47,089 nucleotides of DNA from Clostridia bacterium (GTDB taxonomy: Bacteria; Bacteroidota; Bacteroidia; Bacteroidales; 4484-276), in NCBI GenBank assembly GCA_009928785.1, contig SABY01000017.1, positions 1-47,089 on the forward strand, in the 5' to 3' direction. The notes beneath the pieces were generated by a model. It did no database searches and had not been told where the DNA came from. It was given only the letters and a program-made list of their open reading frames with translations. This document shows, piece after piece, positions 1 to 8,777 of the stretch (positions are counted from its first letter, which is position 1; every line of letters starts with the position of its first letter). The position numbers and the translations under genes are program-made.

Positions 1-30
1 TAATATTTGTAGTTGATGGATAGCAAGCGG

Positions 31-61
31 CACTAAGGTGCAGCGCACCGCGATATTAAAA
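31..61 (+). repeat. Dispersed palindromic repeat, copy 1
   Basis: A 31-bp segment beginning CACTAAGGTGCAGCGCACC recurs in inverse orientation at 16305-16335 with one mismatch. Its core GGTGC-AGC-GCACC can fold into a short hairpin. Both copies lie between genes, as REP-like dispersed repeats do. Function is unknown. Confidence 0.6.
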
Positions 62-142
62 TTAAATAATCTTGCTTTAGAGATTTGATGGTCAGTGTGC
101 AATGTATTTTTCAGCAAACCCATACCACAACCAAACCTCAAC

Positions 143-187
143 AAAAAAAGCATGCCCTTCATCGTAAGGAGCATGCTTTTCTTTTTT
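143..187 (-). terminator. Rho-independent terminator of the lipoprotein gene
   Basis: The inverted repeat AAAAGCATGC (146-155) / GCATGCTTTT (171-180) can be extended by CCTT/AAGG inside. A run of seven A's at 143-149 becomes the U-tract on the minus strand. It lies about 20 bp past the stop of the minus-strand gene ending at 203. T's on the other side (177-187) would allow function in both directions. Confidence 0.75.
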
Positions 188-202
188 AATAAACAATTGG
201 CG

Positions 203-1069
203 CTATTCGACTGCCAGCACCATGTAATTGGAGTTTTTCCAGAAAGCCTCCGGATCGACGATTTCGAACCTATAGAATCTTTTGGTATCTTCGTTTTGTC
301 GCAGCAGGTAGCTGTCGGAAGGATGGCTGGTAATAAGTTTTAGCTTTTTGGCGTCCAGATTGAAAACCATTTTTTGTCGGATGTCGATTTTTGTAAAAGC
401 CTCTTCATCAAAATCACGGTTTAGTTTGTTGACGCGTCCGATCCCAATAAAGCCACCCTCTTTGGTGATGATCTCTTTTTCGCGCAGGTCTTTTTCGTTG
501 CCGATGACATACCAGGCGGTGTTGAGTTCTTCTACCTGCGTGTCGATAACTTTTCCCTGCTCGATGGTTTCCATGCGCAAATCCGAAACCGAGGAATACA
601 AGTCCTGCACTTCGATGTTGAGGGTTTCGAGTTGCGAAACCAGTTGCACGATTTCCTGGTCTTTTTCGCGGATGGTGGTTTGAAGGCCTTCAACCATCCG
701 TTTGAGCTGGCTGTTTTCGCCGGTTGAATTTTTGAGGCGTTCGTTGAGCCTGGCCAGGTTTTCTTTGTTTTGTTTCATCATCTCATCGATGGCGCGGATG
801 TCGTCTTTGACAGAGGTAACCCTGTCGCCGTTTTCAGTTGTAGCCGAATTTTTCACAATCATCTTCTCACGTGTGCGGATGTCGGCCAGGTTGTCGCCGA
901 TTTCGTTAAAAACCTGCATAAAGCCTTCCATGTCGGCATCGCGTGTAGCCAATTGTTCTTTGAGTTGTGCATTTTCCTGATTGACGCGTTCCAACTCAGC
1001 GCGATTGCACGACACAGCAATCAATGCGAAGAGCATAATTGCGGGAATAATCTGTTTCATTGTTTTCAT
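203..1069 (-). CDS. Coiled-coil lipoprotein of unknown function
   Basis: 288 aa. The N-terminus has a lipoprotein signal: basic start, hydrophobic stretch, then lipobox AVSC with the cysteine near residue 21. Residues about 23-180 are rich in Q, E, L and K with heptad character, so a long coiled coil is likely. A C-terminal globular part (about 190-288) contains the stretch GGFIGIGRVNKLN. I infer a periplasmic or surface lipoprotein. Similar Bacteroidota proteins are sometimes named Cbp1-like collagen-binding adhesins, but nothing here proves adhesion. It is transcribed alone, away from the next gene, with a terminator at 143-187. Confidence 0.8.
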   Translation of the reverse strand: MKTMKQIIPAIMLFALIAVSCNRAELERVNQENAQLKEQLATRDADMEGFMQVFNEIGDNLADIRTREKMIVKNSATTENGDRVTSVKDDIRAIDEMMKQNKENLARLNERLKNSTGENSQLKRMVEGLQTTIREKDQEIVQLVSQLETLNIEVQDLYSSVSDLRMETIEQGKVIDTQVEELNTAWYVIGNEKDLREKEIITKEGGFIGIGRVNKLNRDFDEEAFTKIDIRQKMVFNLDAKKLKLITSHPSDSYLLRQNEDTKRFYRFEIVDPEAFWKNSNYMVLAVE

Positions 1070-1283
1070 TGTTAAATAAATTTAGATGATTAACGTTCAG
1101 ATGTCTGTAAAATTGAAAAATGATAGTGAAAAGTTAATAAGAATTTCCTTGCAGTTAAATCCATCACTTTTTTTGCCCAATAACGCGGTGATGACCACAA
1201 AAAGTCTGGTTCCAATTGGAATTTATGGTTCAGCGTTTTGCATTTGTATTTCATCCACAACATCGCCAGACACTAAATACGCA

Positions 1284-1291
1284 TATCTTTG
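1284..1291 (+). promoter_or_regulatory. Candidate -7 box (TATCTTTG) for the BI-1 family gene
   Basis: TATCTTTG matches the Bacteroidota -7 consensus TAnnTTTG and lies 43 bp before the ATG at 1335. I see no TTG at the usual -33 distance, so this is a half-supported promoter. The rest of the 265-bp gap (1070-1334) shows nothing else. Confidence 0.45.
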
Positions 1292-1334
1292 CACTTTTTT
1301 ATTTTCCTAAAATCATAAACAAATTAGAATAAAT

Positions 1335-2066
1335 ATGTTCTCAAACCACAATGAAAATTCGATGAACTATCCCGGCCACGCCATCGACACGGTAGCTCTG
1401 AGCAAGACCTTCCTGTCGAATGTATTTGCCTGGATGTTTCTGGGTTTGCTGGCCACAGCGGGCACTGCCTGGATTTTTGCCGACAACGCTTCGCTCATGG
1501 CGCTGCTGGTTACCGAAACCGGTATGACCATGCTGGGATGGATCGTCATGTTGGCTCCACTTGGCTTCGTGTTGTTACTCGGTTTTGGCTATCAAAAGTT
1601 CTCTTCACAGGCTATGGTCATTCTTTTTGTAACTTTTGCCATACTCATGGGCATGAGTCTGAGCTTTATTTTTCTGGCCTATGAGTTGGGTTCCATCGCC
1701 ACCACTTTTGCCATCACAGCGGGGATGTTTGGCGGTATGGCCTTGCTGGGCTATACCACCCGCACCGACCTCACCAAATTCGGCTCTATCCTTATCATGG
1801 CGCTCATCGGCATCATCATTGCCACCGTGGTAAATTTGCTCATTTTGCGTTCGCCGATGATGGATTACGTGATTAGCCTTTTGGGCGTTTTAATATTTAC
1901 AGGCCTCACCGCTTACGACGTACAGAAGCTCAAGCGCATCGGCAGCCAGGTGGAACAAGCCTCCGAAGATGGCCGCAAACTTACCATCATGGGCGCTTTG
2001 ACGCTCTACCTCGACTTCATCAATTTATTTCTATTTTTGCTGCGATTTTTAGGTAACCGAAGATAA
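1335..2066 (+). CDS. Bax inhibitor-1/YccA family membrane protein
   Basis: 243 aa with about seven hydrophobic segments, a short polar N-terminus, and a C-terminal part (ILIFTGLTAYDVQKLK, then LYLDFINLFLFLLR) typical of the Bax inhibitor-1/YbhL/YccA family. In that family the acidic residues of the last helices are linked to calcium or proton leak and to FtsH-related quality control; the role in this organism is inference. The ATG at 1335 follows an A/T-rich leader. fabD starts 11 bp downstream, so the two are probably co-transcribed. Confidence 0.88.
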   Translation: MFSNHNENSMNYPGHAIDTVALSKTFLSNVFAWMFLGLLATAGTAWIFADNASLMALLVTETGMTMLGWIVMLAPLGFVLLLGFGYQKFSSQAMVILFVTFAILMGMSLSFIFLAYELGSIATTFAITAGMFGGMALLGYTTRTDLTKFGSILIMALIGIIIATVVNLLILRSPMMDYVISLLGVLIFTGLTAYDVQKLKRIGSQVEQASEDGRKLTIMGALTLYLDFINLFLFLLRFLGNRR

Positions 2067-2077
2067 TTTAAACAACT

Positions 2078-2968
2078 ATGAAAGCATACGTTTTCCCCGG
2101 TCAGGGTGCCCAGTTTGTCGGAATGGGGAAAGACCTTTACGATAAACACACTGCGGCCAAAGAGCTTTTTGAGAAAGCCAACAAAATTCTTGGCTTTCGC
2201 ATCACCGATCTGATGTTTGATGGCACCGACGACGATCTGAAAGAAACCAACGTTACCCAGCCAGCCATCTTTTTGCACTCCGTTATTCTGGCGCGTATGC
2301 TCAAAGAGAATTTCAAGCCCGATATGGTGGCAGGCCACTCACTGGGCGAATTCTCTGCACTGGTTGCCAACAAATGTCTCACTTTTGAAGATGGCCTGCG
2401 TCTGGTGCAAAAACGTGCGCAGGCCATGCAAAAAGCCTGCGAAGCCGAGCCTTCCACCATGGCTGCCATCCTGGGCCTCGACGATAGCGAAGTAGAACGG
2501 ATTTTGAAAGAAGTGGATGAGGTGGTGGTTCCTGCCAATTACAACAGCCCCGGCCAGTTGGTGATTTCCGGAACAATTGCCGGGATCGACCAGGCTTGCG
2601 AGAAGCTGAAAAATGCCGGTGCCAAACGTGCCCTGCCACTCAAAGTGGGCGGCGCCTTTCATTCGCCACTCATGGAGCCGGCACGCCTGGAACTGGCCAA
2701 AGCCATCGAATCGACGAAGTTTAACCGTGGCATTTGTCCGATTTACCAAAACGTGACAGCACAACCCGTCAACGACCCGGAGATCATCAAATCAAATCTC
2801 ATTGCACAGCTTACCTCTCCGGTGCGCTGGACGCAGATGATGAAAAATATGATAGCCGATGGTGCCAAAACAATTATCGAAGTTGGCCCCGGCACTGTGT
2901 TGCAAGGACTTTTCAAAAAAGTAGATCGCAACATCAACGCGAGCAGTGCTGTGATCGGCGAAAATTGA
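2078..2968 (+). CDS. fabD: Malonyl-CoA:ACP transacylase (FabD)
   Basis: 296 aa, the usual length. It moves the malonyl group from CoA to acyl carrier protein to feed fatty acid elongation. Visible landmarks are the oxyanion-hole motif FPGQGAQ at the N-terminus, the nucleophile elbow GHSLGE with Ser88, and the catalytic histidine in GAFHSPLM (His195), followed by the late QNVTAQPV strand. It lies 11 bp after the BI-1 family gene and ends in a terminator at 3001-3035. fabG is in the window but 12 kb away, so there is no fab operon here. Confidence 0.96.
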   Translation: MKAYVFPGQGAQFVGMGKDLYDKHTAAKELFEKANKILGFRITDLMFDGTDDDLKETNVTQPAIFLHSVILARMLKENFKPDMVAGHSLGEFSALVANKCLTFEDGLRLVQKRAQAMQKACEAEPSTMAAILGLDDSEVERILKEVDEVVVPANYNSPGQLVISGTIAGIDQACEKLKNAGAKRALPLKVGGAFHSPLMEPARLELAKAIESTKFNRGICPIYQNVTAQPVNDPEIIKSNLIAQLTSPVRWTQMMKNMIADGAKTIIEVGPGTVLQGLFKKVDRNINASSAVIGEN

Positions 2969-3000
2969 TAGCCAGGGAATAAAAAAAATTTTAATACATT

Positions 3001-3035
3001 AAGGACAGGCTCCCTGTTGGCGTCTGTCCTTTTTG
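3001..3035 (+). terminator. Rho-independent terminator after fabD
   Basis: An 8-bp stem AAGGACAG (3001-3008) / CTGTCCTT (3024-3031) with a 15-nt loop is followed by a T-rich tract TTTTTGTTTT. It lies 33 bp past the fabD stop. Confidence 0.8.
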
Positions 3036-3081
3036 TTTTATCACCAATAAGCAGGCAGGCCAAAATTACTATCTTCGTAAC

Positions 3082-3384
3082 ATGAAAACAAAGCCTAAAC
3101 CGGTATTTCAAAAACGTATTTTTTGGGATGTTGATTTTGAAAAAATCGACTACGATGCCAAGGCAAACTTCGTAATCGAAAGGGTTTTTGAGCGTGGTGA
3201 TGTGGACGACATCCGCCAGTGCCGCAGGTATTACGGCGATGAAAAAGTGTCGGAAGCTTTGCTGAAAGCTAAATTTCTGCCTTTGCACACCCTCTACTTT
3301 GCCAGTGCGATAGTCGATCAACCCATCGAAAACTTCAGATGTTACACATTGAGACAATCGAACCCCGGACTTTTTCCTTACTAA
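3082..3384 (+). CDS. DUF6922-type small protein, partner of the AbiEii-like gene
   Basis: 100 aa, hydrophilic, with no signal or membrane segment. The opening (KPVFQKRIFWDVDFEKIDY) and the stretch RVFERGDVDDIRQCRRYYG fit the small Bacteroidota proteins (DUF6922) that sit directly before AbiEii-type nucleotidyltransferases. By position it may be the antitoxin or antitoxin-like partner, but I see no DNA-binding motif. Its last 46 bp overlap the next gene in another frame, which suggests translational coupling. It could also be a modulator rather than an antitoxin. Confidence 0.75.
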   Translation: MKTKPKPVFQKRIFWDVDFEKIDYDAKANFVIERVFERGDVDDIRQCRRYYGDEKVSEALLKAKFLPLHTLYFASAIVDQPIENFRCYTLRQSNPGLFPY

Positions 3385-3965
3385 AGGAACTGATGGAAAT
3401 TCCAGTGCTGCAACCGTTTTCACTGGTTGGGGGAACTGCGCTTGCATTGCGTTATGGGCACCGCAGTTCGATTGATTTGGATTTGTTTTTTCATAAAAAG
3501 TTTGACCAACTGGAAATTGTTGCAAATCTCGAAAAGAATTTCAAAAAGAGATTCGTGTATAAAAATCAACTGGCATCATTTGGGGTTTTTTGTTTTATTG
3601 ATGACGTCAAGGTTGACATTGTACACTTTCCCCACCTGCCAATTACACCACCCGAAACGACAGATAAAATCAGGATGTACGGCAGTGCCGATATCGCAGC
3701 CATGAAAATACAAGCCATTTTAGGACGCGGAAAGAAAAAGGATTTCTGGGATTTGTATGAACTGCTCCGGCACTACCCCTTGCAGCAATTGATGGATTGG
3801 CACCAACTAAAATACCCAAGCCAGATGCTTGCTATAAGCATCCCAAATGCCATCACCTATTTTGTTGACGCCGAAGAAAGCGAAGCACCTGTAAGCTACA
3901 AAAAGCAAACATGGGAAGGGGTGAAAAAGGGAATTCAGCTTGCAGTTCGGGATTATCTTAGGTGA
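3339..3965 (+). CDS. AbiEii/AbiGii-family nucleotidyltransferase (toxin-like)
   Basis: 208 aa. The nucleotidyltransferase signature GGTALALRYGHR followed by SIDLDLF is at residues about 30-51: the GG pair plus the D-x-D metal ligands. A later acidic strand (VKVDIVHF) could supply the third carboxylate. These are the marks of the AbiEii/AbiGii toxin family, whose members transfer nucleotides to RNA or other targets and act in abortive infection or as toxins. The ATG lies inside the preceding gene. Real toxicity is inference, since many genomes carry several such pairs of untested function. It converges on acr3, 52 bp away. Confidence 0.85.
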   Translation: MLHIETIEPRTFSLLKELMEIPVLQPFSLVGGTALALRYGHRSSIDLDLFFHKKFDQLEIVANLEKNFKKRFVYKNQLASFGVFCFIDDVKVDIVHFPHLPITPPETTDKIRMYGSADIAAMKIQAILGRGKKKDFWDLYELLRHYPLQQLMDWHQLKYPSQMLAISIPNAITYFVDAEESEAPVSYKKQTWEGVKKGIQLAVRDYLR

Positions 3966-4017
3966 GTTTTTAATGCTATCAGCATCAAGCCATGACAACT
4001 GCTTCTTGAACCAGGAT

Positions 4018-5046
4018 TCAATATTTCCATCTGTTAGCCAATGCCACCAACGAAAGCATTACCGGCACTTCAACCAAAACTCCCACTACGGTAACCAACG
4101 CGGCTGGTGATTGCAGTCCAAACAGCGCGATGGCAACGGCTACAGCTAATTCAAAAAAGTTGCTTGCGCCAATCATTGCCGATGGCGAACAAATGGCATG
4201 GGGCAACTTCAACTTCCTGCCACTAAACCATGTGATGAAAAAGATAAAATAGGTCTGAATAATTAGCGGAACAGCCACGAGCAATATTATCAGCGGATTC
4301 TCGGTAATGGTATTCCCCTGAAATGCGAAAAGTAGCACTAATGTTAATAAAAGGGCAAAGATTGAGACTGGTTTAAATTTCGGTAAGAATTCCATTTCAA
4401 ACCATTCTTTGCCTTTTTTCCGGATTAAAACTTTGTGGGTTGCATAGCCTGCCAACAGCGGAACCACAACAAATATCAAAACGCTCGAAACCAGCGTATC
4501 GTAAGGAACCTGAACGTCGGTAATGCCCAGAAGCAAACCCACGATAGGAACGAATGCCACCAAAATAATCAGGTCGTTTACCGAAACCTGAACCAGTGTG
4601 TAATTGGGGTCGCCATCGGATAAATAGCTCCACACAAAAACCATTGCGGTACACGGTGCTGCACCCAACAAAATGGCGCCTGCAATGTATTCGCCAGCCA
4701 TTTCGGGGGTAATAAAAGCGGCGTAAATTTTAGTGAAAAATATCCAGGCAAAAAATGCCATGGTAAAAGGCTTTATCAGCCAGTTGACCACAAGTGTCAG
4801 GATTAAACCTTTCGGGCGTTTGCCCACATTTTTAATACTCGAAAAATCTACTTGTAGCATCATAGGATAAATCATCAACCAAACCAAAATGGCAACGGGG
4901 ATATTTACGCCGAACACTTCCATTTTACTCAATACTGCTACACTTTCGCCGGCAAAATTGCCAATAAGAATCCCAGCCCCGATACACAGCGCGACCCAAA
5001 GCGTGAGGTATTTTTCAAAGAATCCGATATGTTTCTTCTGGTTCAT
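4018..5046 (-). CDS. acr3: ACR3-family arsenite efflux permease
   Basis: 342 aa with about ten hydrophobic segments. The family's conserved cysteine lies in [13 protein letters not shown] (Cys132), and the conserved glutamate motif [10 protein letters not shown] (Glu299) is present; both are important for arsenite transport in Acr3. It exports arsenite across the inner membrane using the proton gradient. Its ATG overlaps the arsC stop by 4 bp (ATGA), so the two are translationally coupled and reductase product can be passed to the exporter. It is the last gene of the ars operon. Confidence 0.95.
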   Translation of the reverse strand: MNQKKHIGFFEKYLTLWVALCIGAGILIGNFAGESVAVLSKMEVFGVNIPVAILVWLMIYPMMLQVDFSSIKNVGKRPKGLILTLVVNWLIKPFTMAFFAWIFFTKIYAAFITPEMAGEYIAGAILLGAAPCTAMVFVWSYLSDGDPNYTLVQVSVNDLIILVAFVPIVGLLLGITDVQVPYDTLVSSVLIFVVVPLLAGYATHKVLIRKKGKEWFEMEFLPKFKPVSIFALLLTLVLLFAFQGNTITENPLIILLVAVPLIIQTYFIFFITWFSGRKLKLPHAICSPSAMIGASNFFELAVAVAIALFGLQSPAALVTVVGVLVEVPVMLSLVALANRWKY

Positions 5047-5474
5047 GATTCTAATTGAGTTGCTATTAGTTCAACATAAAACTTATAAAACGCTTCCTTA
5101 ATCTCGTTGCGAACCCTGATGAATTCGCTCCAAATAAATTCTTCGGTTCCTGTGGCGTGCGATGGGTCGTCGAACCCAATATGCAATCGGTGTTTCACTT
5201 TTCCGGGGAAAAAAGGGCAGTTTTCGTTGGCGCCATCGCAAACCGTAATTACATAATCCCACGCTTCATCCTGGTACAACTCCACCGAATCGGAAGTATG
5301 ATGGCTGATGTCGATGCCGACTTCGGCCATTACCTCAACTGCCTTTGCATTGAGTTTTTCCGATGCTTCCGTTCCGGCAGAACGAACAATAATATTGGCA
5401 TCGAACGATTGTAAGAAACCATGAGCCATCTGGCTGCGGCAACTGTTGCCGGTGCATAGGATTAGGATTTTCAT
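5043..5474 (-). CDS. arsC: Arsenate reductase, thioredoxin-coupled (LMW phosphatase type)
   Basis: 143 aa from the ATG at 5474; a longer reading frame exists upstream, but its extra 28 residues are not family-like. The phosphatase P-loop CTGNSCR (Cys7-Arg13) binds arsenate, Cys79 and Cys86 form the disulfide relay seen in S. aureus-type ArsC, and DDP at 102-104 supplies the acid. It reduces arsenate to arsenite at the expense of thioredoxin. It overlaps acr3 by 4 bp. The 96-bp stretch between it and the upstream unknown gene has no clear promoter, so operon read-through is likely. Confidence 0.94.
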   Translation of the reverse strand: MKILILCTGNSCRSQMAHGFLQSFDANIIVRSAGTEASEKLNAKAVEVMAEVGIDISHHTSDSVELYQDEAWDYVITVCDGANENCPFFPGKVKHRLHIGFDDPSHATGTEEFIWSEFIRVRNEIKEAFYKFYVELIATQLES

Positions 5475-5570
5475 ATGGGATTGCGCTTCGTTTGCGTTGC
5501 CGATTGCGGGCTGCTTACCTGTCGAGCCGCAGCGAAATTGTTGCAGGCTAAAAAGCAAGCGATGGTTGAT

Positions 5571-6224
5571 TTATTGTCCAGCCGTGAATCCATACATGTC
5601 AATAATTTTCGCTTTTGGATAATTTAAAGTTGTCTTTTGTCCAGTCAAAAAGTCCGTAGTAAAAGTCTCAACCGATAATCTGTCGATTGTCGTTTTGTTT
5701 GATTCATAAAACGCCTTTATGAAAGATAATGATTTTACGTTTACTTTTCTAAAACCACATTGTCCACCTGAAATAGCTCTGAAGGAATTGCAGAAGAAAT
5801 TGTCAAATGCAGGAACAAAACCAAATACTCCAAGAAGAATTTTAGTTATTAATGTCAAGTCCGCGTTGCTTTTATTGATTAAACGGGTCTTGATGTCTTT
5901 GTAAATTTTGATAATTGTCCGAACATTATTTTCGTCATAGTTATCAGCATCAATTTCCCATACAGATTTGTCCAACGTTGCAATGTATCGAATTGTCGGC
6001 TCAAAATGTTTTACACTTTTTTGGAGCAAAAAACTTGAACCTCTAAACATTCCCCAACTCGCTAAATAAAATCCAAGAACTAAACAACCCTTTTCTATGT
6101 CTTGAGTGATGTCATTTGATGGGCGAAAGTAATTGTAGCAATAGTCGAACGATGCATAACGATCATCGGGAGCAGACTGGCTTTTATACCTATTTACTAT
6201 TGTCTCAATGTCTGTATTTTTCAT
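5571..6224 (-). CDS. Unknown protein embedded in the ars operon
   Basis: 217 aa from the ATG at 6224 (MKNTDIETIV); another in-frame ATG is at 6242. I do not recognise a named domain. It is soluble and has no signal peptide. The most conserved-looking stretch is LGFYLASWGMFRGSSFLLQ near residues 51-69, rich in aromatics and glycine. There are a few scattered cysteines but no CxxC pair. It lies between the CSC-motif permease (which stops at 6254) and arsC, on the same strand, so it is likely co-transcribed. Base composition looks more A/T-rich than its neighbours. Function cannot be named. A link to arsenic is only by position. Confidence 0.75.
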   Translation of the reverse strand: MKNTDIETIVNRYKSQSAPDDRYASFDYCYNYFRPSNDITQDIEKGCLVLGFYLASWGMFRGSSFLLQKSVKHFEPTIRYIATLDKSVWEIDADNYDENNVRTIIKIYKDIKTRLINKSNADLTLITKILLGVFGFVPAFDNFFCNSFRAISGGQCGFRKVNVKSLSFIKAFYESNKTTIDRLSVETFTTDFLTGQKTTLNYPKAKIIDMYGFTAGQ

Positions 6225-6253
6225 GCTTTCTATTCTTCTCATTTTTTCAATCT

Positions 6254-7570
6254 CTACATTGCCCCATAAATCAATCCGGTAATCGTAGCCATAACCACTA
6301 CAAGAAGCACATAGACTATCGTTTTTTGGGTTCCGATTACGTCGCGGATCACCAACATATTGGGAAGCGACAGCGACGGGCCGGCCAACAGTAGCGCCAG
6401 GGCAGGCCCCTTACCCATGCCGGCAGACATTAATCCCTGCAAAATTGGAACTTCGGTGAGCGTTGCAAAATACATGAAAGCTCCAACGATAGAAGCAAAG
6501 AAATTGGAGAACACCGAATTGCCGCCCACCAGATTTGCAATCCATTGGTTAGGAATTATTCCGGCCATTGCCACATCGTCGTGCGTTGAGCCAAGCAAAA
6601 AGCCGGCAACCAAAACACCAATGGCCAGCAAGGGCATTATTTGTTTGGTAAACTCCCACGACGAAAGCGTCCACTCTTTGTTGTCCGGGTCTTTCTTATC
6701 TGCAAGCGTAATAATGCTAAGGCCTGCAATACCTACCACCATTGGTATCAGCGGAGAAGAACTCACCAGAGCCGAGGCTGCTGTAGCAATAGCTGCTAAA
6801 GCTACCCAATGCCATTTTATTTTTAAAATGAAAATCAAAGAATAAATCAGCAGCAATCCGAAGCCGGCGGTGATGGTCCATTTGTTGGCCCATATCCAAA
6901 ACCAGGCGCCGCTTGTAACTCCCTCGCCCGGTTTGCCCCAATTGGCAAAAACAAGAATTAGCACCAGCGTAAAGAAATGAAAAGCCGTTTGCCACATCGG
7001 GCGCTTTTCGGGCATATCCGGAAAATTTATCTGTTCAGCACGCTTTACCTTTTCTTCTTTCCTATAGATTAATGCCATTGCCGAGCCTATTACCACAGCA
7101 AATACCACCGCACCAACAATTCGGGCCACGCCCATTTCGAAACCTAAAATGCGCGCTGTAAGAATAATTGCCAAAATGTTGATTGCCGGCCCGGAATACA
7201 AAAACGCAATGGCCGGCCCCAATCCGGCGCCTCTTTTGTGAATGCTCGAAAACAGCGGAAGAATAGTGCAACTGCACACAGCCAATATGGTTCCTGATAC
7301 CGATGCTACGGTATAAGCCACCCATTTTTTTGCTTTTGCCCCAAAGTATTTCATCACGGCGCCCTGGCTCACAAAAACCGAGATTACACCCGCAATGAAA
7401 AATGCCGGAAGCAAACACAAAATAACGTGCTCCTGCGCATACCACCTGGCCAGGTCGAACATCGAAAACAGAGCTTCGGTAAATCGCGCATTTTCGAGTG
7501 GCATGAAATAAACAAATACAAACACTGCTGCAATCCACAACAGTATTTTTATCTCTTTTTTCCTATCCAT
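6254..7570 (-). CDS. UPF0718/YraQ-type permease with CSC motif
   Basis: 438 aa from the ATG at 7570; the open frame reaches 7696, but it would then overlap arsG and the operator at 7589-7606. About ten membrane segments, with the family hallmark AVCSCTILPLF (Cys99, Cys101) followed by SGPAINILA, and a second half repeating the theme (LLAGPSLSLPNMLVI). This permease family is often found beside ArsR regulators and redoxins and is thought to move metal- or metalloid-thiol species. The substrate here is unknown; arsenite or a methylated or organic arsenical would fit the operon. It follows arsG by 53 bp. Confidence 0.88.
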   Translation of the reverse strand: MDRKKEIKILLWIAAVFVFVYFMPLENARFTEALFSMFDLARWYAQEHVILCLLPAFFIAGVISVFVSQGAVMKYFGAKAKKWVAYTVASVSGTILAVCSCTILPLFSSIHKRGAGLGPAIAFLYSGPAINILAIILTARILGFEMGVARIVGAVVFAVVIGSAMALIYRKEEKVKRAEQINFPDMPEKRPMWQTAFHFFTLVLILVFANWGKPGEGVTSGAWFWIWANKWTITAGFGLLLIYSLIFILKIKWHWVALAAIATAASALVSSSPLIPMVVGIAGLSIITLADKKDPDNKEWTLSSWEFTKQIMPLLAIGVLVAGFLLGSTHDDVAMAGIIPNQWIANLVGGNSVFSNFFASIVGAFMYFATLTEVPILQGLMSAGMGKGPALALLLAGPSLSLPNMLVIRDVIGTQKTIVYVLLVVVMATITGLIYGAM

Positions 7571-7588
7571 AATTTTTAAAGTTGCGTC

Positions 7589-7606
7589 GTTCGTAAATAC
7601 ACGAAC
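7589..7606. promoter_or_regulatory. Putative ArsR operator, site 2 (before the permease gene)
   Basis: GTTCGTAAATACACGAAC is an inverted repeat GTTCG-N8-CGAAC (in fact GTTCGT-N6-ACGAAC) in the 53-bp gap between arsG and the permease gene. It shares arms, spacing and the TA after the left arm with the site before arsR at 9395-9412, as expected for one regulator. Confidence 0.7.
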
Positions 7607-7623
7607 AATTTGTTTAAATTTTT

Positions 7624-8322
7624 TTAAAAATAAATCGTGAATATGTAGTAAAAGCCAACGATAATAAATAAAACTGCAACGGCGCGGCGAAACCAAAGCT
7701 CGAAGATTTTGAGTTTATTATAAACATTGCCAATGGAACCTAAACTAAAAGCCAGAAGCCAGGCAAAAATTATAACGGGAATGCCGGTAGCAATGGCAAA
7801 AACCAGCGGCAAATACAAACCGCTCGCACTGCTGATGGTCATCGGAATGAGCATTCCGAAATAGAGTACACCGCTGTACGGGCAAAATGCCAACGCGAAA
7901 ACCACTCCCAATAAAAGCACGCCCCAAAATCCGCTGTTCGATTTGCGCTCCATTTTTTCGGATAAGGAATCTATGCCGGGGATTTTGAGCTTTAAAACAC
8001 CCAGCATAAATAAGCCGATGATGATAAGCAGCGGGCCGAGAATTTTTTCGCCCCATGCCTGGAAAAAACCTTCCAGGGCAAATCGGCTTGCGCCAAAAAA
8101 GAAAAGCAGCCCAATTGCTGTGTATGAAATGGCGCGTCCTAACGTATAGATCAATCCGTTGGCGAACACCTTGCGCCGGTTTTCGATGTCTTTGCTGATG
8201 TAGCCAATAGCCGTGATGTTGGTTGCCAAAGGGCAGGGGCTTATGGCTGTCATAAGCCCCAGGATAAAGGCTGTGAGTATCGGAAACTGTGAGGTTTCCA
8301 GTAAATCATTTAATATCTCCAT
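7624..8322 (-). CDS. arsG: ArsG-like/CcdA-type membrane thiol transporter
   Basis: 232 aa with six hydrophobic segments. Two cysteines sit in Pro-flanked sites, SPCPLATN (Cys30) and AFCPYSG (Cys147), the pair used by CcdA/DsbD-type membrane proteins to carry reducing power across the membrane. Proteins of this kind next to ArsE- and ArsF-like genes are named ArsG and described as aromatic-arsenical efflux permeases in the arsEFG set known from Shewanella. From sequence alone, a thiol-electron carrier is equally likely. It starts 2 bp after the arsF stop, so the two are tightly coupled. Confidence 0.85.
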   Translation of the reverse strand: MEILNDLLETSQFPILTAFILGLMTAISPCPLATNITAIGYISKDIENRRKVFANGLIYTLGRAISYTAIGLLFFFGASRFALEGFFQAWGEKILGPLLIIIGLFMLGVLKLKIPGIDSLSEKMERKSNSGFWGVLLLGVVFALAFCPYSGVLYFGMLIPMTISSASGLYLPLVFAIATGIPVIIFAWLLAFSLGSIGNVYNKLKIFELWFRRAVAVLFIIVGFYYIFTIYF

Positions 8323-8324
8323 GC

Positions 8325-8765
8325 TTACAACATCTTGTCGATAGCGGCTTTAAGCTTCTTTTGATACCTCTCCGGGCTGCTGTTGGCATACAGAAAAGCA
8401 TCGTTGGTAAGATCAGCTTTTTGGTCGCCTTTGATGATTAGCAGGGTTTGCCCGCTAATTTCATACATTTCGATGAGCGGATTGGTGGTGTCCTCCTCAC
8501 TGTTGATCGACTCAAAGCTGACCTTCTGGCCATAATTTTCCTCAATGGTTTTTCTTGTAACCGATTCCACTGCCTGGCAAGTAGCACAACGGCGCGTAGC
8601 ATGGAAATAATAAACCTGCACCTCACTGGCTGCCTTTTGTTCGGCGGCTGTTACCACTGCATTATCTGTTTGCTTATCGGCTTTGGCACTGCTGACATTT
8701 TGTGCAGAAGCCGCCATTATTCCTATCAATAGGATAAAACTAAAACTGCTGATGATTTTTTTCAT
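8325..8765 (-). CDS. arsF: ArsF-like exported thioredoxin-fold protein
   Basis: 146 aa. A signal peptide covers residues 1 to about 21 (hydrophobic, ending ASAQ), then a linker and a thioredoxin-like start VYYFHATRRCATCQAVE with CxxC at Cys60/Cys63. It is probably periplasmic. In the arsEFG nomenclature this is the ArsF family, annotated as a subunit for reduction of nitrophenyl arsenicals. The sequence itself shows only a redox-active exported thioredoxin fold. It lies between the cytosolic redoxin (12 bp gap) and the membrane carrier (2 bp gap), consistent with an electron relay cytosol-membrane-periplasm. Confidence 0.82.
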   Translation of the reverse strand: MKKIISSFSFILLIGIMAASAQNVSSAKADKQTDNAVVTAAEQKAASEVQVYYFHATRRCATCQAVESVTRKTIEENYGQKVSFESINSEEDTTNPLIEMYEISGQTLLIIKGDQKADLTNDAFLYANSSPERYQKKLKAAIDKML

Positions 8766-8777
8766 GTTTGTGAAAGT

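Noticed and set aside
95..343. Plus-strand open frame over the terminator and lipoprotein 3' end
   Set aside because: Runs through a terminator and the opposite strand of a well-supported gene; low-complexity product.
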